The notes: generated by a model from the letters alone, not told the origin. DNA of 64,000 nt from HGM04593 sp045613945 (GCA_045613945.1 JAZLBZ010000053.1:8575-72574); one strand, 5' to 3'. Positions 7,638 to 16,688 are shown, counted from the first letter of the stretch. Translations and numbers: made by a program.

Positions 7638-10550
7638 ATGGAACACAATTATTTCCCTCAACGACCTACAGTTACTCCAACAATCTATGCATATAAGTTG
7701 ATTGGAGTTGATTCTCATAAAGGCTACCTAAAAGTAGGTTACACTGACCGTACTGCTAAAGAGCGTATAGATGAGCAATTGCATACAAGCAAAGTTAAAT
7801 ATGAAATAGTGTTGGTGGAGTCTGCTATGAGCAACGATGGCTCTTGCTTTACCGACAAGGATGTACACCGTTTGCTCGAACGCAAAGGACACTCTCGCCT
7901 AAATCCTTTGGATAAGACGGATGAGTGGTTCCGTTGTTCGGTTGCAGATGTTATGGCAGCAATCTTGTCGCTCCGAACAGGCGTTGCAAACGAAGAGAAC
8001 AGAACGCAGAACTTTACAATGCGTCCTGAACAGTTTCGTGCAGTGGAGCAAACAAAGACTTACTTTGAGCAAGCACTCAAAGAGGAGCCTAATCGCATAC
8101 CTAAGTTCCTTTGGAATGCCAAGATGCGTTTCGGAAAGACCTTTGCATCATATCAATTGGCAAAGAAGATGGGCTTGTCGCGTGTATTAATTCTTACCTT
8201 CAAGCCTGCTGTGGAATCGGCTTGGCGTGAAGACCTTGTTTCTCATATAGACTTTGAGGGTTGGCAATATATCTCCAACAAAGATGCCAAGAACAACAAT
8301 CTGAACATAGACCAAGAGTTTAAGCGTGCCGATAAATCGAAGCCTATTGTTGTGTTCGGTTCGTTCCAAGATTTGCTTGGCACAAACGAAAGTGGCGGTA
8401 TCAAAACCAAGAATGAGTTTATACACGCTACAAATTGGGATTTGGTAATCTTTGATGAATATCACTTTGGTGCTTGGAAAGAGAGAGCAAAAGAGTTGTT
8501 TGAGAAGGAAGATGAAGAGGATGCTGTAGATTTCGATGCTGAGAAGTACCAGAAAGACGAGGCGAACAACGCTATCAACGAATCGTGGTTGCCAATCTCT
8601 ACGCGATATTATCTCTTCTTGTCGGGTACGCCGTTCCGTGCCATAAACAATGGAGAGTTCATTGAGGAGCAGATTTTCAACTGGACTTACAGTGATGAGC
8701 AAAGAGCAAAAAACGAATGGAAAGGCAGCAACAATCCTTATCAGGCATTACCCCGAATGGTTATGCTTACCTATCGTATGCCCGATGAGATACAAGAGGT
8801 TGCCAAGCAAGGGGAATTTGACGAGTTTGACCTAAATCTGTTCTTTGTAGCAGAAGGTAAAGGAGAGAATGCTAGATTCAAATATGAGAATGAAGTACAG
8901 AAGTGGCTTGACCTTATTCGTGGTGGTTATTTGCCAGCAAGTGTCGATGATTTGAAACTCGGACAGGACAAGCGACCACCAATGCCATTTAGCGATACAC
9001 GACTGCTTAATGTGCTTTCGCATACTTTGTGGTTCTTGCCTAATGTGGCTTCGTGCTTTGCTATGGCAAATCTGTTGAAGCAAAAGCAAAACAAGTTCTA
9101 TCACGACTATAAAGTGGTTGTTTGTGCCGGAACAGCAGCAGGTATCGGCCTGGATGCTCTGCACCCTGTGCAAGCCAATATGGGCGATCCTTTGGAAACA
9201 AAGACCATTACGCTTACTTGCGGTAAACTGACGACAGGTGTAACTGTAAAACCCTGGACGGGTATTTTTATGCTCCGCAACCTAAAAAGCCCAGAGACCT
9301 ATTTTCAGGCAGCATTCCGCGTGCAAAGCCCCTGGGAGGTGAAAAACGAAGAGGGAAGTCGCACTATAATGAAAAACGAGTGTTATGTATTCGATTTTGC
9401 CCTCGACCGAGCCTTGCGTCAGATTTCCGATTACAGTTGCCGCCTTGACATAAACGAAAGCAATCCCGAAGCCAAAGTAGGCGAATTTATCAAGTTCCTG
9501 CCTGTGTTGGCTTACGACGGTAGTAGCATGAAGGAGGTTGATGCACAAGATATTCTTGATATTGCACTTGCAGGAACATCGGCTACACTACTCGCAAAGC
9601 GTTGGGAATCGGCTCTGCTTGTCAATGTGGATAACGATACGCTGAAACGCTTGCTTGCAAGTCCTGAAGCAATGAAAGCCCTTATGAACATTGAGGGCTT
9701 CCGCAACTTGAACAGCGACCTTACTACCATTATCAACAAATCAGAAGCTGTCAAAAAGGCGAAGAAAGAGAATCCCAATCCTACGCAAAAGGAGAAAAAG
9801 GAAATATCCGAAGAGGAGAAGGAGATGAAGAGCAAACGCAAACAGATTCAGGAGAAACTAATCAAGTTTGCTACCCGAATTCCCGTCTTTATGTATCTGA
9901 CCGACTACCGTGAACGATGTCTCAAAGATGTTATCACGCAGTTAGAGCCGGGCTTGTTCAAAAAAGTTACAGGCTTGAGCGTAGAGGACTTCAATATGCT
10001 CTGCTCGTTGGGTGTATTCAACGCTCCGCTAATGAACGATGCAATCTTCAAATTCAAACGCTACGAGGATGCCAGCCTAACCTATACAGGTATCGACAAG
10101 CATACTAACGACGAGGTCGGTGGATGGGATACCACAATCCGCAAAACTCAGTATGAGAAGCTATTCTATAACCAACAATCCTCAATGAGTGAGGTTGATA
10201 ATAGTGTGTATTCAAGAGTCGTAGAACCTATTGAAACTACTCGCAGGGTAGCAAAGCCGGTGGATAGCAAACCGACAGCAAAAGTAGCACCAACAAGTAC
10301 CGTTGTTCAACCCCAACCTGTAACAATGACTATTGCACCAACCGTGCAAGAAGAACAAACAAAGCAAGACCTTGAAACCAAATTGGAATCAATAGGCATT
10401 GACAGCACTGTCGTTCACAAGAAATTCGGTCAAGGAACAGTTGTGAAAATCAACAAGAACGAAAAGTTTATCCACATCAAATTCACCCTCGGCGAAAAGA
10501 AGTTTATTTTCCCCGATGCGTTCCTGATGGGATTCTTGGAGTTGGAGTAA
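7638..10550 (+). CDS. GIY-YIG-like nuclease/SF2 helicase fusion, restriction subunit candidate
   Basis: A 970-residue protein. The N-terminus (about 16-100) resembles the GIY-YIG-like T5orf172/MUG113 nuclease family: YAYKLIG, LKVGYTDRTAKERI, then DEWFRC. A superfamily 2 helicase/translocase core follows, with a variant Walker A AKMRFGKT (161-168), motif II DEYH (about 273), motif III LSGTPF (about 328) and a motif VI-like AAFRVQSPW (about 557). A Lys/Glu-rich coiled region (about 700-745) and a small C-terminal beta domain with KKFGQGTVVKI finish it. With the upstream methylase pair it looks like the DNA-translocating, cutting part of a restriction system. The nuclease assignment is by pattern only. 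Confidence 0.78.
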   Translation: MEHNYFPQRPTVTPTIYAYKLIGVDSHKGYLKVGYTDRTAKERIDEQLHTSKVKYEIVLVESAMSNDGSCFTDKDVHRLLERKGHSRLNPLDKTDEWFRCSVADVMAAILSLRTGVANEENRTQNFTMRPEQFRAVEQTKTYFEQALKEEPNRIPKFLWNAKMRFGKTFASYQLAKKMGLSRVLILTFKPAVESAWREDLVSHIDFEGWQYISNKDAKNNNLNIDQEFKRADKSKPIVVFGSFQDLLGTNESGGIKTKNEFIHATNWDLVIFDEYHFGAWKERAKELFEKEDEEDAVDFDAEKYQKDEANNAINESWLPISTRYYLFLSGTPFRAINNGEFIEEQIFNWTYSDEQRAKNEWKGSNNPYQALPRMVMLTYRMPDEIQEVAKQGEFDEFDLNLFFVAEGKGENARFKYENEVQKWLDLIRGGYLPASVDDLKLGQDKRPPMPFSDTRLLNVLSHTLWFLPNVASCFAMANLLKQKQNKFYHDYKVVVCAGTAAGIGLDALHPVQANMGDPLETKTITLTCGKLTTGVTVKPWTGIFMLRNLKSPETYFQAAFRVQSPWEVKNEEGSRTIMKNECYVFDFALDRALRQISDYSCRLDINESNPEAKVGEFIKFLPVLAYDGSSMKEVDAQDILDIALAGTSATLLAKRWESALLVNVDNDTLKRLLASPEAMKALMNIEGFRNLNSDLTTIINKSEAVKKAKKENPNPTQKEKKEISEEEKEMKSKRKQIQEKLIKFATRIPVFMYLTDYRERCLKDVITQLEPGLFKKVTGLSVEDFNMLCSLGVFNAPLMNDAIFKFKRYEDASLTYTGIDKHTNDEVGGWDTTIRKTQYEKLFYNQQSSMSEVDNSVYSRVVEPIETTRRVAKPVDSKPTAKVAPTSTVVQPQPVTMTIAPTVQEEQTKQDLETKLESIGIDSTVVHKKFGQGTVVKINKNEKFIHIKFTLGEKKFIFPDAFLMGFLELE

Positions 10551-10602
10551 CAATTTTTGATCCTTTATAACGGAATAGCCTGCGAGTTCGCAAACTATTC
10601 CG

Positions 10603-11895
10603 TTATTTGCTTTTATTAACCATAAAATAATCTCTTCCTAATTTGCATTCAGAAGGAATATTTATTGTAAAATCTATTGGTGTGTATGTCTTTTTTGAAG
10701 ATGACAATTTATTAAAAGACCATTCAAAACCTTTATACCATGATTGTATCATTTCTTGGAAAGTTGCATACTTATTTGATGTGGTAAATCTAAATTTATC
10801 TTTTGAAGTATATGGAACTATAAATGCAAATGCAATGTTTGCAATAGCAAATAAAGCGAAACAATACGGATATCTATAGTTAGTTGTTTTACGTATTGAT
10901 ACTATTAAATGTGGTGTATTTATTTTTACTTGAGCATTTCCTATCGCTACAAATGGCAACTGGCTGTATTTAGTCGTAGAATTTATCCAATCAATAGTCC
11001 CTTTGAAATCTGGCAAGTATTGTTTATTGACAACACTGACAACGTATTTGCACAGACATTTATACACATTTTGTGGGATATATTTTAAGGGACTTGTGTT
11101 AAGTTGCAACTGCTCTTTAAAGAAGTCCTCAATCTCTGTAGGTAGATCTTGATTTAATTGAATCTTTATTGTGCCAACACTTGAATCACCTTTTGTTGAT
11201 TCATCGAGAGATATTTTAAAATTTTCGCCTACAGTTGTTCTAACTCCATTTTTACCATGAATGGAATGAATAGTTAAAAGGAATGAAAGCATATTTGCTA
11301 TGTCTGGTTCAATTGTTCTACTGAATAGTTCATTACAAATATCACATTCTTCCCGACAAATTAGACTTTTATTCCCCAATGATTCGCTAATCGCGTGAGA
11401 GGTGTTCTTAAAAGATACTATTGGTATTTGTTCCCCGCAGAACCTACAAACACGATTAGACTTGTTTGGCTCACCTATATAATGTCTTCGTTTTGTATTT
11501 CCACTAAAGTTTTGTGTATAATACAATGACGCTATCTCATATTTTGTCTTATCCAAATTGGAGTGGATGTCCGTTATTCCATTTAATTTGTCCACTTTTT
11601 GCCTTAAGTGATAAAGTTCAATTGTATCATCAATTTTATTAGGAACAACAAGAAATCTACTATCCTCTGGTATTCCATCAAATACAGATTTCATAGTTAA
11701 GCACTCCTTATTTGTTTTGCTTAATTCATCAAATACACTCAGACGAGACTTAAACTCTTTACTCGCTATTTGAACAGTCAGAATTTCCCCATTATCATTA
11801 GATTCAAATAAGTTGGAAAAAAACTTATAGCCTGTGTATGTTGGTAAATTAATATTTAACACCTGATCCAGTAATGATACTATTGTAATTGTCAT
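10603..11895 (-). CDS. HNH-type endonuclease-like protein
   Basis: A 430-residue protein with a central beta-beta-alpha-metal (HNH) pattern: C150-x2-C153, H167 in SHAISESLGN, then C184-x2-C187-N188. The two CxxC pairs would hold zinc and the His/Asn residues the catalytic metal. The N-terminal 130 and C-terminal 230 residues match nothing I recognise and may bind the target or a partner. It lies convergent to the helicase-nuclease gene and divergent from the HEPN/NTPase pair, inside the defence-gene cluster. AT-rich composition suggests horizontal acquisition. Target (phage DNA or other) unknown. Confidence 0.7.
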   Translation of the reverse strand: MTITIVSLLDQVLNINLPTYTGYKFFSNLFESNDNGEILTVQIASKEFKSRLSVFDELSKTNKECLTMKSVFDGIPEDSRFLVVPNKIDDTIELYHLRQKVDKLNGITDIHSNLDKTKYEIASLYYTQNFSGNTKRRHYIGEPNKSNRVCRFCGEQIPIVSFKNTSHAISESLGNKSLICREECDICNELFSRTIEPDIANMLSFLLTIHSIHGKNGVRTTVGENFKISLDESTKGDSSVGTIKIQLNQDLPTEIEDFFKEQLQLNTSPLKYIPQNVYKCLCKYVVSVVNKQYLPDFKGTIDWINSTTKYSQLPFVAIGNAQVKINTPHLIVSIRKTTNYRYPYCFALFAIANIAFAFIVPYTSKDKFRFTTSNKYATFQEMIQSWYKGFEWSFNKLSSSKKTYTPIDFTINIPSECKLGRDYFMVNKSK

Positions 11896-11915
11896 AAAAT
11901 ATACAAATTTATTAG

Positions 11916-11923
11916 CAAATGTA
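11916..11923 (-). promoter_or_regulatory. -7 element for the HNH gene
   Basis: CAAATGTA on the plus strand reads TACATTTG on the minus strand, an exact TAnnTTTG, about 20 bp before the HNH gene start at 11895. A clear -33 TTTG at the right distance is not seen, so the promoter is only partly supported. Confidence 0.4.
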
Positions 11924-11969
11924 CTATTTTAATCCTTGATAGCGAAAACATTGCGGAATAATAGTTAAA

Positions 11970-12001
11970 TTTGCGTAAGTAAAGATAAATTTATATTTTT
12001 G
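11970..12001 (+). promoter_or_regulatory. Consensus promoter for the HEPN/NTPase pair
   Basis: TTTG at 11970-11973, a 20-bp spacer and TATTTTTG at 11994-12001 match the Bacteroidetes promoter pattern in full. The start of transcription would be near 12008, giving a leader of under 20 nt before the ATG at 12026. The promoter is divergent from that of the HNH gene. Confidence 0.65.
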
Positions 12002-12025
12002 TATTCAAATAGTTAGAAAGGATAT

Positions 12026-12505
12026 ATGAATTATACACAATTTAGAGAAGCGGCATATCGGCATCTTGTTTCATGTAAGCAGTTGTTGAATGATGCAAAA
12101 GATTCAACAACGAAGAAAGATTCAAAAGATAGGCTTTGTCTTGAAATATATTATTTGAGCGGATACATTTTAGAGACCATGTTGAGTTATGCTGTATGTT
12201 CTTCGATGAATGTAAATGGTGATGTGAATCAAAGCAAACCATTCAAAGAAGACAGGACACGGTTTAAAGTGCATAACCTCAATCAAAAATATAATTATGC
12301 ATTGCAAAATGGATGTAATGGACTGAGAAATATTTGTTTCTTTCAAAAGAAACATCAAGACAATCTCGTCCAAAACTTATTTGATGATTGGCGTGTTGAA
12401 TACAGATATGAGAATAGATCAAATCTCTCACCAGAGATTCTTTCAAAATACATCAGTTCCATTGAAGGTATATATCAAACAATTCTTAAAAATTACACAA
12501 GATGA
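12026..12505 (+). CDS. HEPN-like protein
   Basis: A 159-residue, mostly helical protein with the look of a HEPN-domain protein: a helix containing YYLSGYILETMLSYAV, a central KVHNLNQKY (H83) and a later WRVEYRYENR (123-132). HEPN proteins often act as RNases or as RNA-binding partners in defence and toxin-antitoxin systems; the clear Rx4-6H RNase motif is not certain here, so it may be a non-catalytic member. It overlaps the next gene by 4 bp (ATGA) and is surely co-expressed with it. Assignment is by helix pattern and context rather than a decisive motif. Confidence 0.55.
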   Translation: MNYTQFREAAYRHLVSCKQLLNDAKDSTTKKDSKDRLCLEIYYLSGYILETMLSYAVCSSMNVNGDVNQSKPFKEDRTRFKVHNLNQKYNYALQNGCNGLRNICFFQKKHQDNLVQNLFDDWRVEYRYENRSNLSPEILSKYISSIEGIYQTILKNYTR

Positions 12506-15300
12506 TTAAAATATATAATACAATATCACAACTAGAGAAGTATATCAAACAACTCGAAGCAAGGGGTGTGTGCAAAAACTACAAGTTGGTTCTGGATGCA
12601 AATAACAAGTTGACTACTTATATAAAGCCTTCTATAGATGAGCAGGAGTTAAATTCACTCCAGGAAAAATTCCCATTGTCTGCATTTATGAGTATAGATG
12701 ACGACTCGTATGACTTTATGTTTGAGGATGGAAATGGTGTGGATATTGAAACTTCACGTATTCATTTGTCCAATTTACTCTCAGAAAGCGTCTCTAAAAT
12801 ATCGAGCCGAATTCCAGTTGTAACTTTTTACAGCTATAAGGGTGGTGTTGGCCGTTCTACAGCCCTTGCATCATATGCTTCACATCTCGCTATTAAAAAA
12901 AATAAGAAAGTGGTTGTTTTTGACTGCGACTTTGAGGCTCCAGGATTTACAAATTTCTTTTTAGAAGATCCTGATAACATCTATTATAAGAATGGTCTTG
13001 TTGAGTTTTTCATGGACTCTGCTGAAGGAGGCGAAGATTGTTTGTCTAGCTATTACTGGGAGGCATCAAAAAAGTTTACTGGTCAAGGTTCCGTGTATGT
13101 ATTCCCTGCTGGAAATTTAAGTACGGAGATTATAGATAACAATTCAAAAGTTACTCATCTTAACCATTATTTGAATGGATTAAGTCGTTTGGATGTGTTT
13201 AATCAGGATTCACTTGTTGAACGCTTTAAGTATCTTATTTCAAAGATTGAGAGCGAGATTGCCCCTGATGTCATATTGATAGACTCGCGTACTGGCTTCA
13301 ATGACATATTTGGAATATCTGCATTTCGTCTCTCAGATATTGTTGTTGGATTCTTTGGTATTGATGCACAAACAAAGCCGGGAATGACATTTTTTCTCGA
13401 AGCATTTAATAAAGAAAAGGCTCCAAGAATCATACTTGCAAATTCAATAATTCCAAGTTTTCCAAAATCTAAACTGTTCGCTTGTTTTAAAGATTACGCA
13501 GAGGAAATTGTGAGGGATTTGCAATCTGAAGATGACGAAGAAAAAAATGGAGTATATGAAATTAAACCATTTGCCATTGGTTACAATGATGTATTGAAAA
13601 ATATAGGCTTACCTACTTCAAGTTATGAAGACTATATTTCCCTCATAGAAAATAATGAATTTGCAGATTATGCAAATCTCTTTAATTATATAAATGAATC
13701 AATTGGTGATTTACAAATTGTTAAAAAAGCAGAATGTTTAGACTATTCTATCGCGGATACGGAAAAAGTTCAAATGATTGAAGAACCGGAAAGTGCAACT
13801 CTGCAGTTGAAGAAAAAACTTTTAAGCAATATATCAGACAACCTCCCAGAATTGTATGCAGAGTCTATTACTGACTACGAAGAGGAATTTACATCAAATC
13901 GTTACTTCTATAGAAAATGTATGGAGGATTTGTTTAATATTGACAAGTTTCTTGTATTAGGGAATAAAGGAACGGGAAAAACCTACATTTATCGCTCTCT
14001 TGCGAACCAGCACATAGTTGAAGAATTGAGAAAAAGAGCGAATAAAGAAGACCATATATATGAGTTTGTACCGATTATAAACTCGGAACATCATTTTAAT
14101 ACTCAGTTACTTGATAACCAAATAGGTGATTTTCCACTTGATTTGTTCTTTGAAAGATTCTGGAAAGTATATATATGGAATGTACTTATAGGCACCCAGA
14201 ATCATGTAGTAACACCTTCTTTGGATACATTTGAAATAAACGAGGACACCGCTACGGCAAAGAAGTTTGTTTCATATATTAAGAATGATGAAACAATCAT
14301 AAAGATTGAAAATGACTTGAACGAACTTGATATCGCAACAAAAGCTCTTGAAAATGGTAGAAAAAGGATTGTCTTTATTTTTGACGAGTTGGACAGTGTG
14401 GTAAAACCATATTTATGGACAGAGCGAATTAGCCCGCTTATCAATTATTGTCGTAGGTTGCAATATGCTAGTATTTCGCCAAAGCTCTTTTTAAGAAGCG
14501 ACCTTTATAAGGGTACATTCAATATTAACAACAGAAATGAACTGAACAATAGGACAATAAACATTGAATGGGCAAAGGATGAAATTTTTGCTTACTTCTT
14601 CAAGTTTATTCTATCACATTCAAAAGAAGAGTTTTTTGAATTAATGAATCTCTATGAGTTCTATCCTAAATTTTATATAAATAAAACTATTAATAAAATT
14701 GTAAAGAACGGTAATCAGCCATTGGTCGATGAGTACTCTCTACGCCATATGTGTGCAACATTCTTCGGCAAATATGCCGATAGCAATAACTCTAACAGAT
14801 ATGGTGAATCTTACGACTGGTTCTTTAACAATCTGAAGAATGCCGATGATACTATAAGCCTTAGGCCATTTATAGACCTAATAAGGTATGCTGTAGAAGA
14901 TGGTAAGGACGATGTCACAGAAAAGCCAATACTCCCTGCTACTTATTTCACAAACAGCAGGACTCGAGTAAGGGCTGTAGAAAGACATTTTGAGGATTTG
15001 TCACGGGAGAAAGGTAATACAGACCTTAAAGTTATCTTTGAATATATTCGTGACAAGGCGGATAGAAAGTTTAAAAAAGACAGTTTGACAATTGAAAAAT
15101 TCGATATTTTAGCTAGCAAAATTATTCAACAAGGCAAGTTGACTGATGTTAAAGACGCAGATGAGATGTTGAATTTACTTTTAGTGAATGGCATTGTTAG
15201 AGAGCAATACATCCGTTTCTCTTATGGATCACAAAAATGCGTGCAGTTCGCTTTATTGTATAAATACTACTTAGGATTAGGATCGCGACAGCGTAAGTAG
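12502..15300 (+). CDS. Dual P-loop NTPase with KGGVGR (ParA/MinD-like) motif
   Basis: A 932-residue protein with two NTPase modules. The N-terminal one has the variant deviant Walker A motif KGGVGRST (113-120) and a following DCDFEAPG (141-148), like ParA/MinD ATPases but with Arg for the usual Lys. The second starts near 480, with Walker A GNKGTGKT (487-494) and a Walker B-like FIFDELD (D628, E629), like AAA/STAND-type ATPases. The C-terminal 200 residues are unassigned. Proteins with the KGGVGR motif are often found with HEPN partners in defence islands. Here the pair may be an abortive-infection module, with the NTPase as sensor and switch. Confidence 0.75.
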   Translation: MIKIYNTISQLEKYIKQLEARGVCKNYKLVLDANNKLTTYIKPSIDEQELNSLQEKFPLSAFMSIDDDSYDFMFEDGNGVDIETSRIHLSNLLSESVSKISSRIPVVTFYSYKGGVGRSTALASYASHLAIKKNKKVVVFDCDFEAPGFTNFFLEDPDNIYYKNGLVEFFMDSAEGGEDCLSSYYWEASKKFTGQGSVYVFPAGNLSTEIIDNNSKVTHLNHYLNGLSRLDVFNQDSLVERFKYLISKIESEIAPDVILIDSRTGFNDIFGISAFRLSDIVVGFFGIDAQTKPGMTFFLEAFNKEKAPRIILANSIIPSFPKSKLFACFKDYAEEIVRDLQSEDDEEKNGVYEIKPFAIGYNDVLKNIGLPTSSYEDYISLIENNEFADYANLFNYINESIGDLQIVKKAECLDYSIADTEKVQMIEEPESATLQLKKKLLSNISDNLPELYAESITDYEEEFTSNRYFYRKCMEDLFNIDKFLVLGNKGTGKTYIYRSLANQHIVEELRKRANKEDHIYEFVPIINSEHHFNTQLLDNQIGDFPLDLFFERFWKVYIWNVLIGTQNHVVTPSLDTFEINEDTATAKKFVSYIKNDETIIKIENDLNELDIATKALENGRKRIVFIFDELDSVVKPYLWTERISPLINYCRRLQYASISPKLFLRSDLYKGTFNINNRNELNNRTINIEWAKDEIFAYFFKFILSHSKEEFFELMNLYEFYPKFYINKTINKIVKNGNQPLVDEYSLRHMCATFFGKYADSNNSNRYGESYDWFFNNLKNADDTISLRPFIDLIRYAVEDGKDDVTEKPILPATYFTNSRTRVRAVERHFEDLSREKGNTDLKVIFEYIRDKADRKFKKDSLTIEKFDILASKIIQQGKLTDVKDADEMLNLLLVNGIVREQYIRFSYGSQKCVQFALLYKYYLGLGSRQRK

Positions 15301-15376
15301 CTTAATAAACAAGTCTTAAGTTAAATCGATGATTTAAAAGATAAGAGGCATCATCTATAATGTTGTGTAAATAGAG

Positions 15377-15414
15377 ATTACAGGGTTTACAATACGAACT
15401 CTGTAATTTTTTTT
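15377..15414 (+). terminator. Terminator after the NTPase gene
   Basis: ATTACAGGGTT (15377-15387) pairs with AACTCTGTAAT (15397-15407), with one G-T wobble, and is followed by seven T residues. It closes the HEPN/NTPase unit. Confidence 0.7.
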
Positions 15415-15529
15415 GTTTTACAGTCCTGTTTTTACATGCAAAAGGCCGAGTACCACCTTTGAAAATTTGTTAATTTTTCAAATGCAAAGATGCGAAAGGA
15501 GTTTCTCCAAACAAAATATTCTTTCATTT

Positions 15530-15562
15530 GTTTCCTAAATTGGAAACTTTGCTTTAGATTTG
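15530..15562 (+). promoter_or_regulatory. Operator palindrome and promoter of the toxin-antitoxin operon
   Basis: GTTTCC and GGAAAC (15530-15535, 15542-15547) form a perfect inverted repeat around TAAATT, just before the -7 element TAGATTTG (15555-15562, exact TAnnTTTG). The position is right for autoregulation by the XRE protein encoded 20 bp downstream. A -33 TTTG at 15527-15530 is 24 bp away, slightly too far. Confidence 0.5.
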
Positions 15563-15580
15563 CAAAAAATATTTGGTAAT

Positions 15581-16009
15581 ATGACTGCCGGGATTGATAA
15601 TATTGGTGCAATGATTCGTGATGAGCGCTTGCGTCGTGGTATGACTCAAGAGGAACTTGGCGAGTTGGTTGGCGTGGGCAAAGCGCAAATCTCAAAAATT
15701 GAGAGTGGCAAGGGGCTTACAATTAAAACTGTAACGAAGGTGCTTGGTGCTTTGGGTCTTTCTGCTTCTGTGAGCCTTAAAAATGAACAGAGGATAGGTC
15801 GCAGAGTGGTGGGGTATATTGTTGCTGCCATAAATGAGTTTGCAGCAGCCCACAGGATGAGTATGCGTGAGGCTGGTAATTATCTATTGCGTTACAAGGG
15901 GGTTGATTTCTTGGCCGAGCATTATGAGGCTGAACATCTGTTGTCTTTGGATGACAGCGTGCAGGATTTGACTCGTGTATGCATTAATAATGGAGGAGGT
16001 GTACAATGA
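15581..16009 (+). CDS. XRE-family transcriptional regulator, likely antitoxin
   Basis: A 142-residue protein. An HTH of the XRE/Cro type occupies about residues 10-60 (MTQEELGELVGVGKAQISKI), and the C-terminal half is a short helical section resembling DUF3791 (VVGYIVAAINEFAAAHRMS), which is also the family of the third gene of this operon. The frame is open from a TTG at 15560, but that codon lies in the -7 element, so ATG 15581 is chosen. It overlaps the DUF3990 gene by 4 bp. Role: DNA-binding antitoxin and autorepressor, inferred from operon structure. Confidence 0.8.
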   Translation: MTAGIDNIGAMIRDERLRRGMTQEELGELVGVGKAQISKIESGKGLTIKTVTKVLGALGLSASVSLKNEQRIGRRVVGYIVAAINEFAAAHRMSMREAGNYLLRYKGVDFLAEHYEAEHLLSLDDSVQDLTRVCINNGGGVQ

Positions 16010-16473
16010 AACTTTATCATGGTTCTAATGTGGTCATTGAAAAGATAGACCTTGCTAAGTGTAAGCCATACAAGGATTTTGGACAGGGTTTTTATTTGAC
16101 AGAGATTAAAGAACAGGCTTTTGAAATGGCCAAACGCACCGCAAAGATTTACGGTGGTACTCCGGTTGTCAATGAATTTGAATTTGATGAGTCGGCGTTG
16201 AGTGATTTGAATGTCAAATGTTTTGATGAGCCTTCTGAGGAGTGGGCGCTGTTTGTTATGGCAAACCGCAATAAGAATAATGTTCATCCTACACATTCGT
16301 TCGATATTGTCATTGGTCCTGTTGCTGATGATACAATTGCAACGCTGTTCCGTAACTTTGATGATGGTATCATTGATTTGCCTATGCTTGTAAACGGTTT
16401 ACGTTACAAAAAGATTTCGTCGCAATATTTCTTCCATTCGGCTGTTGCTGTAAAATATCTTAAGAAATTATGA
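16006..16473 (+). CDS. DUF3990 protein, ADP-ribosyltransferase-like toxin candidate
   Basis: A 155-residue protein of the DUF3990 family. It opens MKLYHGSN and has KDFGQGFYLTE and later EEWALFV, which fit the H...Y...E scheme of the ADP-ribosyltransferase fold (His in LYHGS, Tyr in GFYLT, Glu in EEW). Family members commonly sit beside a DUF3791 protein and an HTH protein, as here, in toxin-antitoxin arrangements. It would modify a host target with NAD; the target is unknown. Four-base overlaps with both neighbours show tight coupling. Confidence 0.75.
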   Translation: MKLYHGSNVVIEKIDLAKCKPYKDFGQGFYLTEIKEQAFEMAKRTAKIYGGTPVVNEFEFDESALSDLNVKCFDEPSEEWALFVMANRNKNNVHPTHSFDIVIGPVADDTIATLFRNFDDGIIDLPMLVNGLRYKKISSQYFFHSAVAVKYLKKL

Positions 16474-16688
16474 ACAAGAGAGTACAGTACCTTATAGAAG
16501 GTATAACAAAGGATATTGTCTGTTTTTTGATGGAGGACGGGTATGAGTTGACAGAGGCTTTTGGCGTTTTTTATAATTCAGAGACTTTTGCAAAATTATC
16601 TGATGAGGAAACGGGATTGTATGTTGAGAGTTCCTCTTATGTCTATGAAATTTTGAAAAGTGAACTGAAATACGGCAAAATTCAATAG
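16470..16688 (+). CDS. DUF3791 protein
   Basis: A 72-residue protein of the DUF3791 type (typical companion of DUF3990), with a core FLMEDGYELTEAFGVFYNS and a conserved-looking LYVESSSYVYEILKSEL tail. It overlaps the DUF3990 gene by 4 bp. Likely part of the toxin-antitoxin module as a neutralising partner or accessory protein; the XRE protein seems to carry a related helical segment. Function is inferred from gene order. Confidence 0.65.
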   Translation: MNKRVQYLIEGITKDIVCFLMEDGYELTEAFGVFYNSETFAKLSDEETGLYVESSSYVYEILKSELKYGKIQ

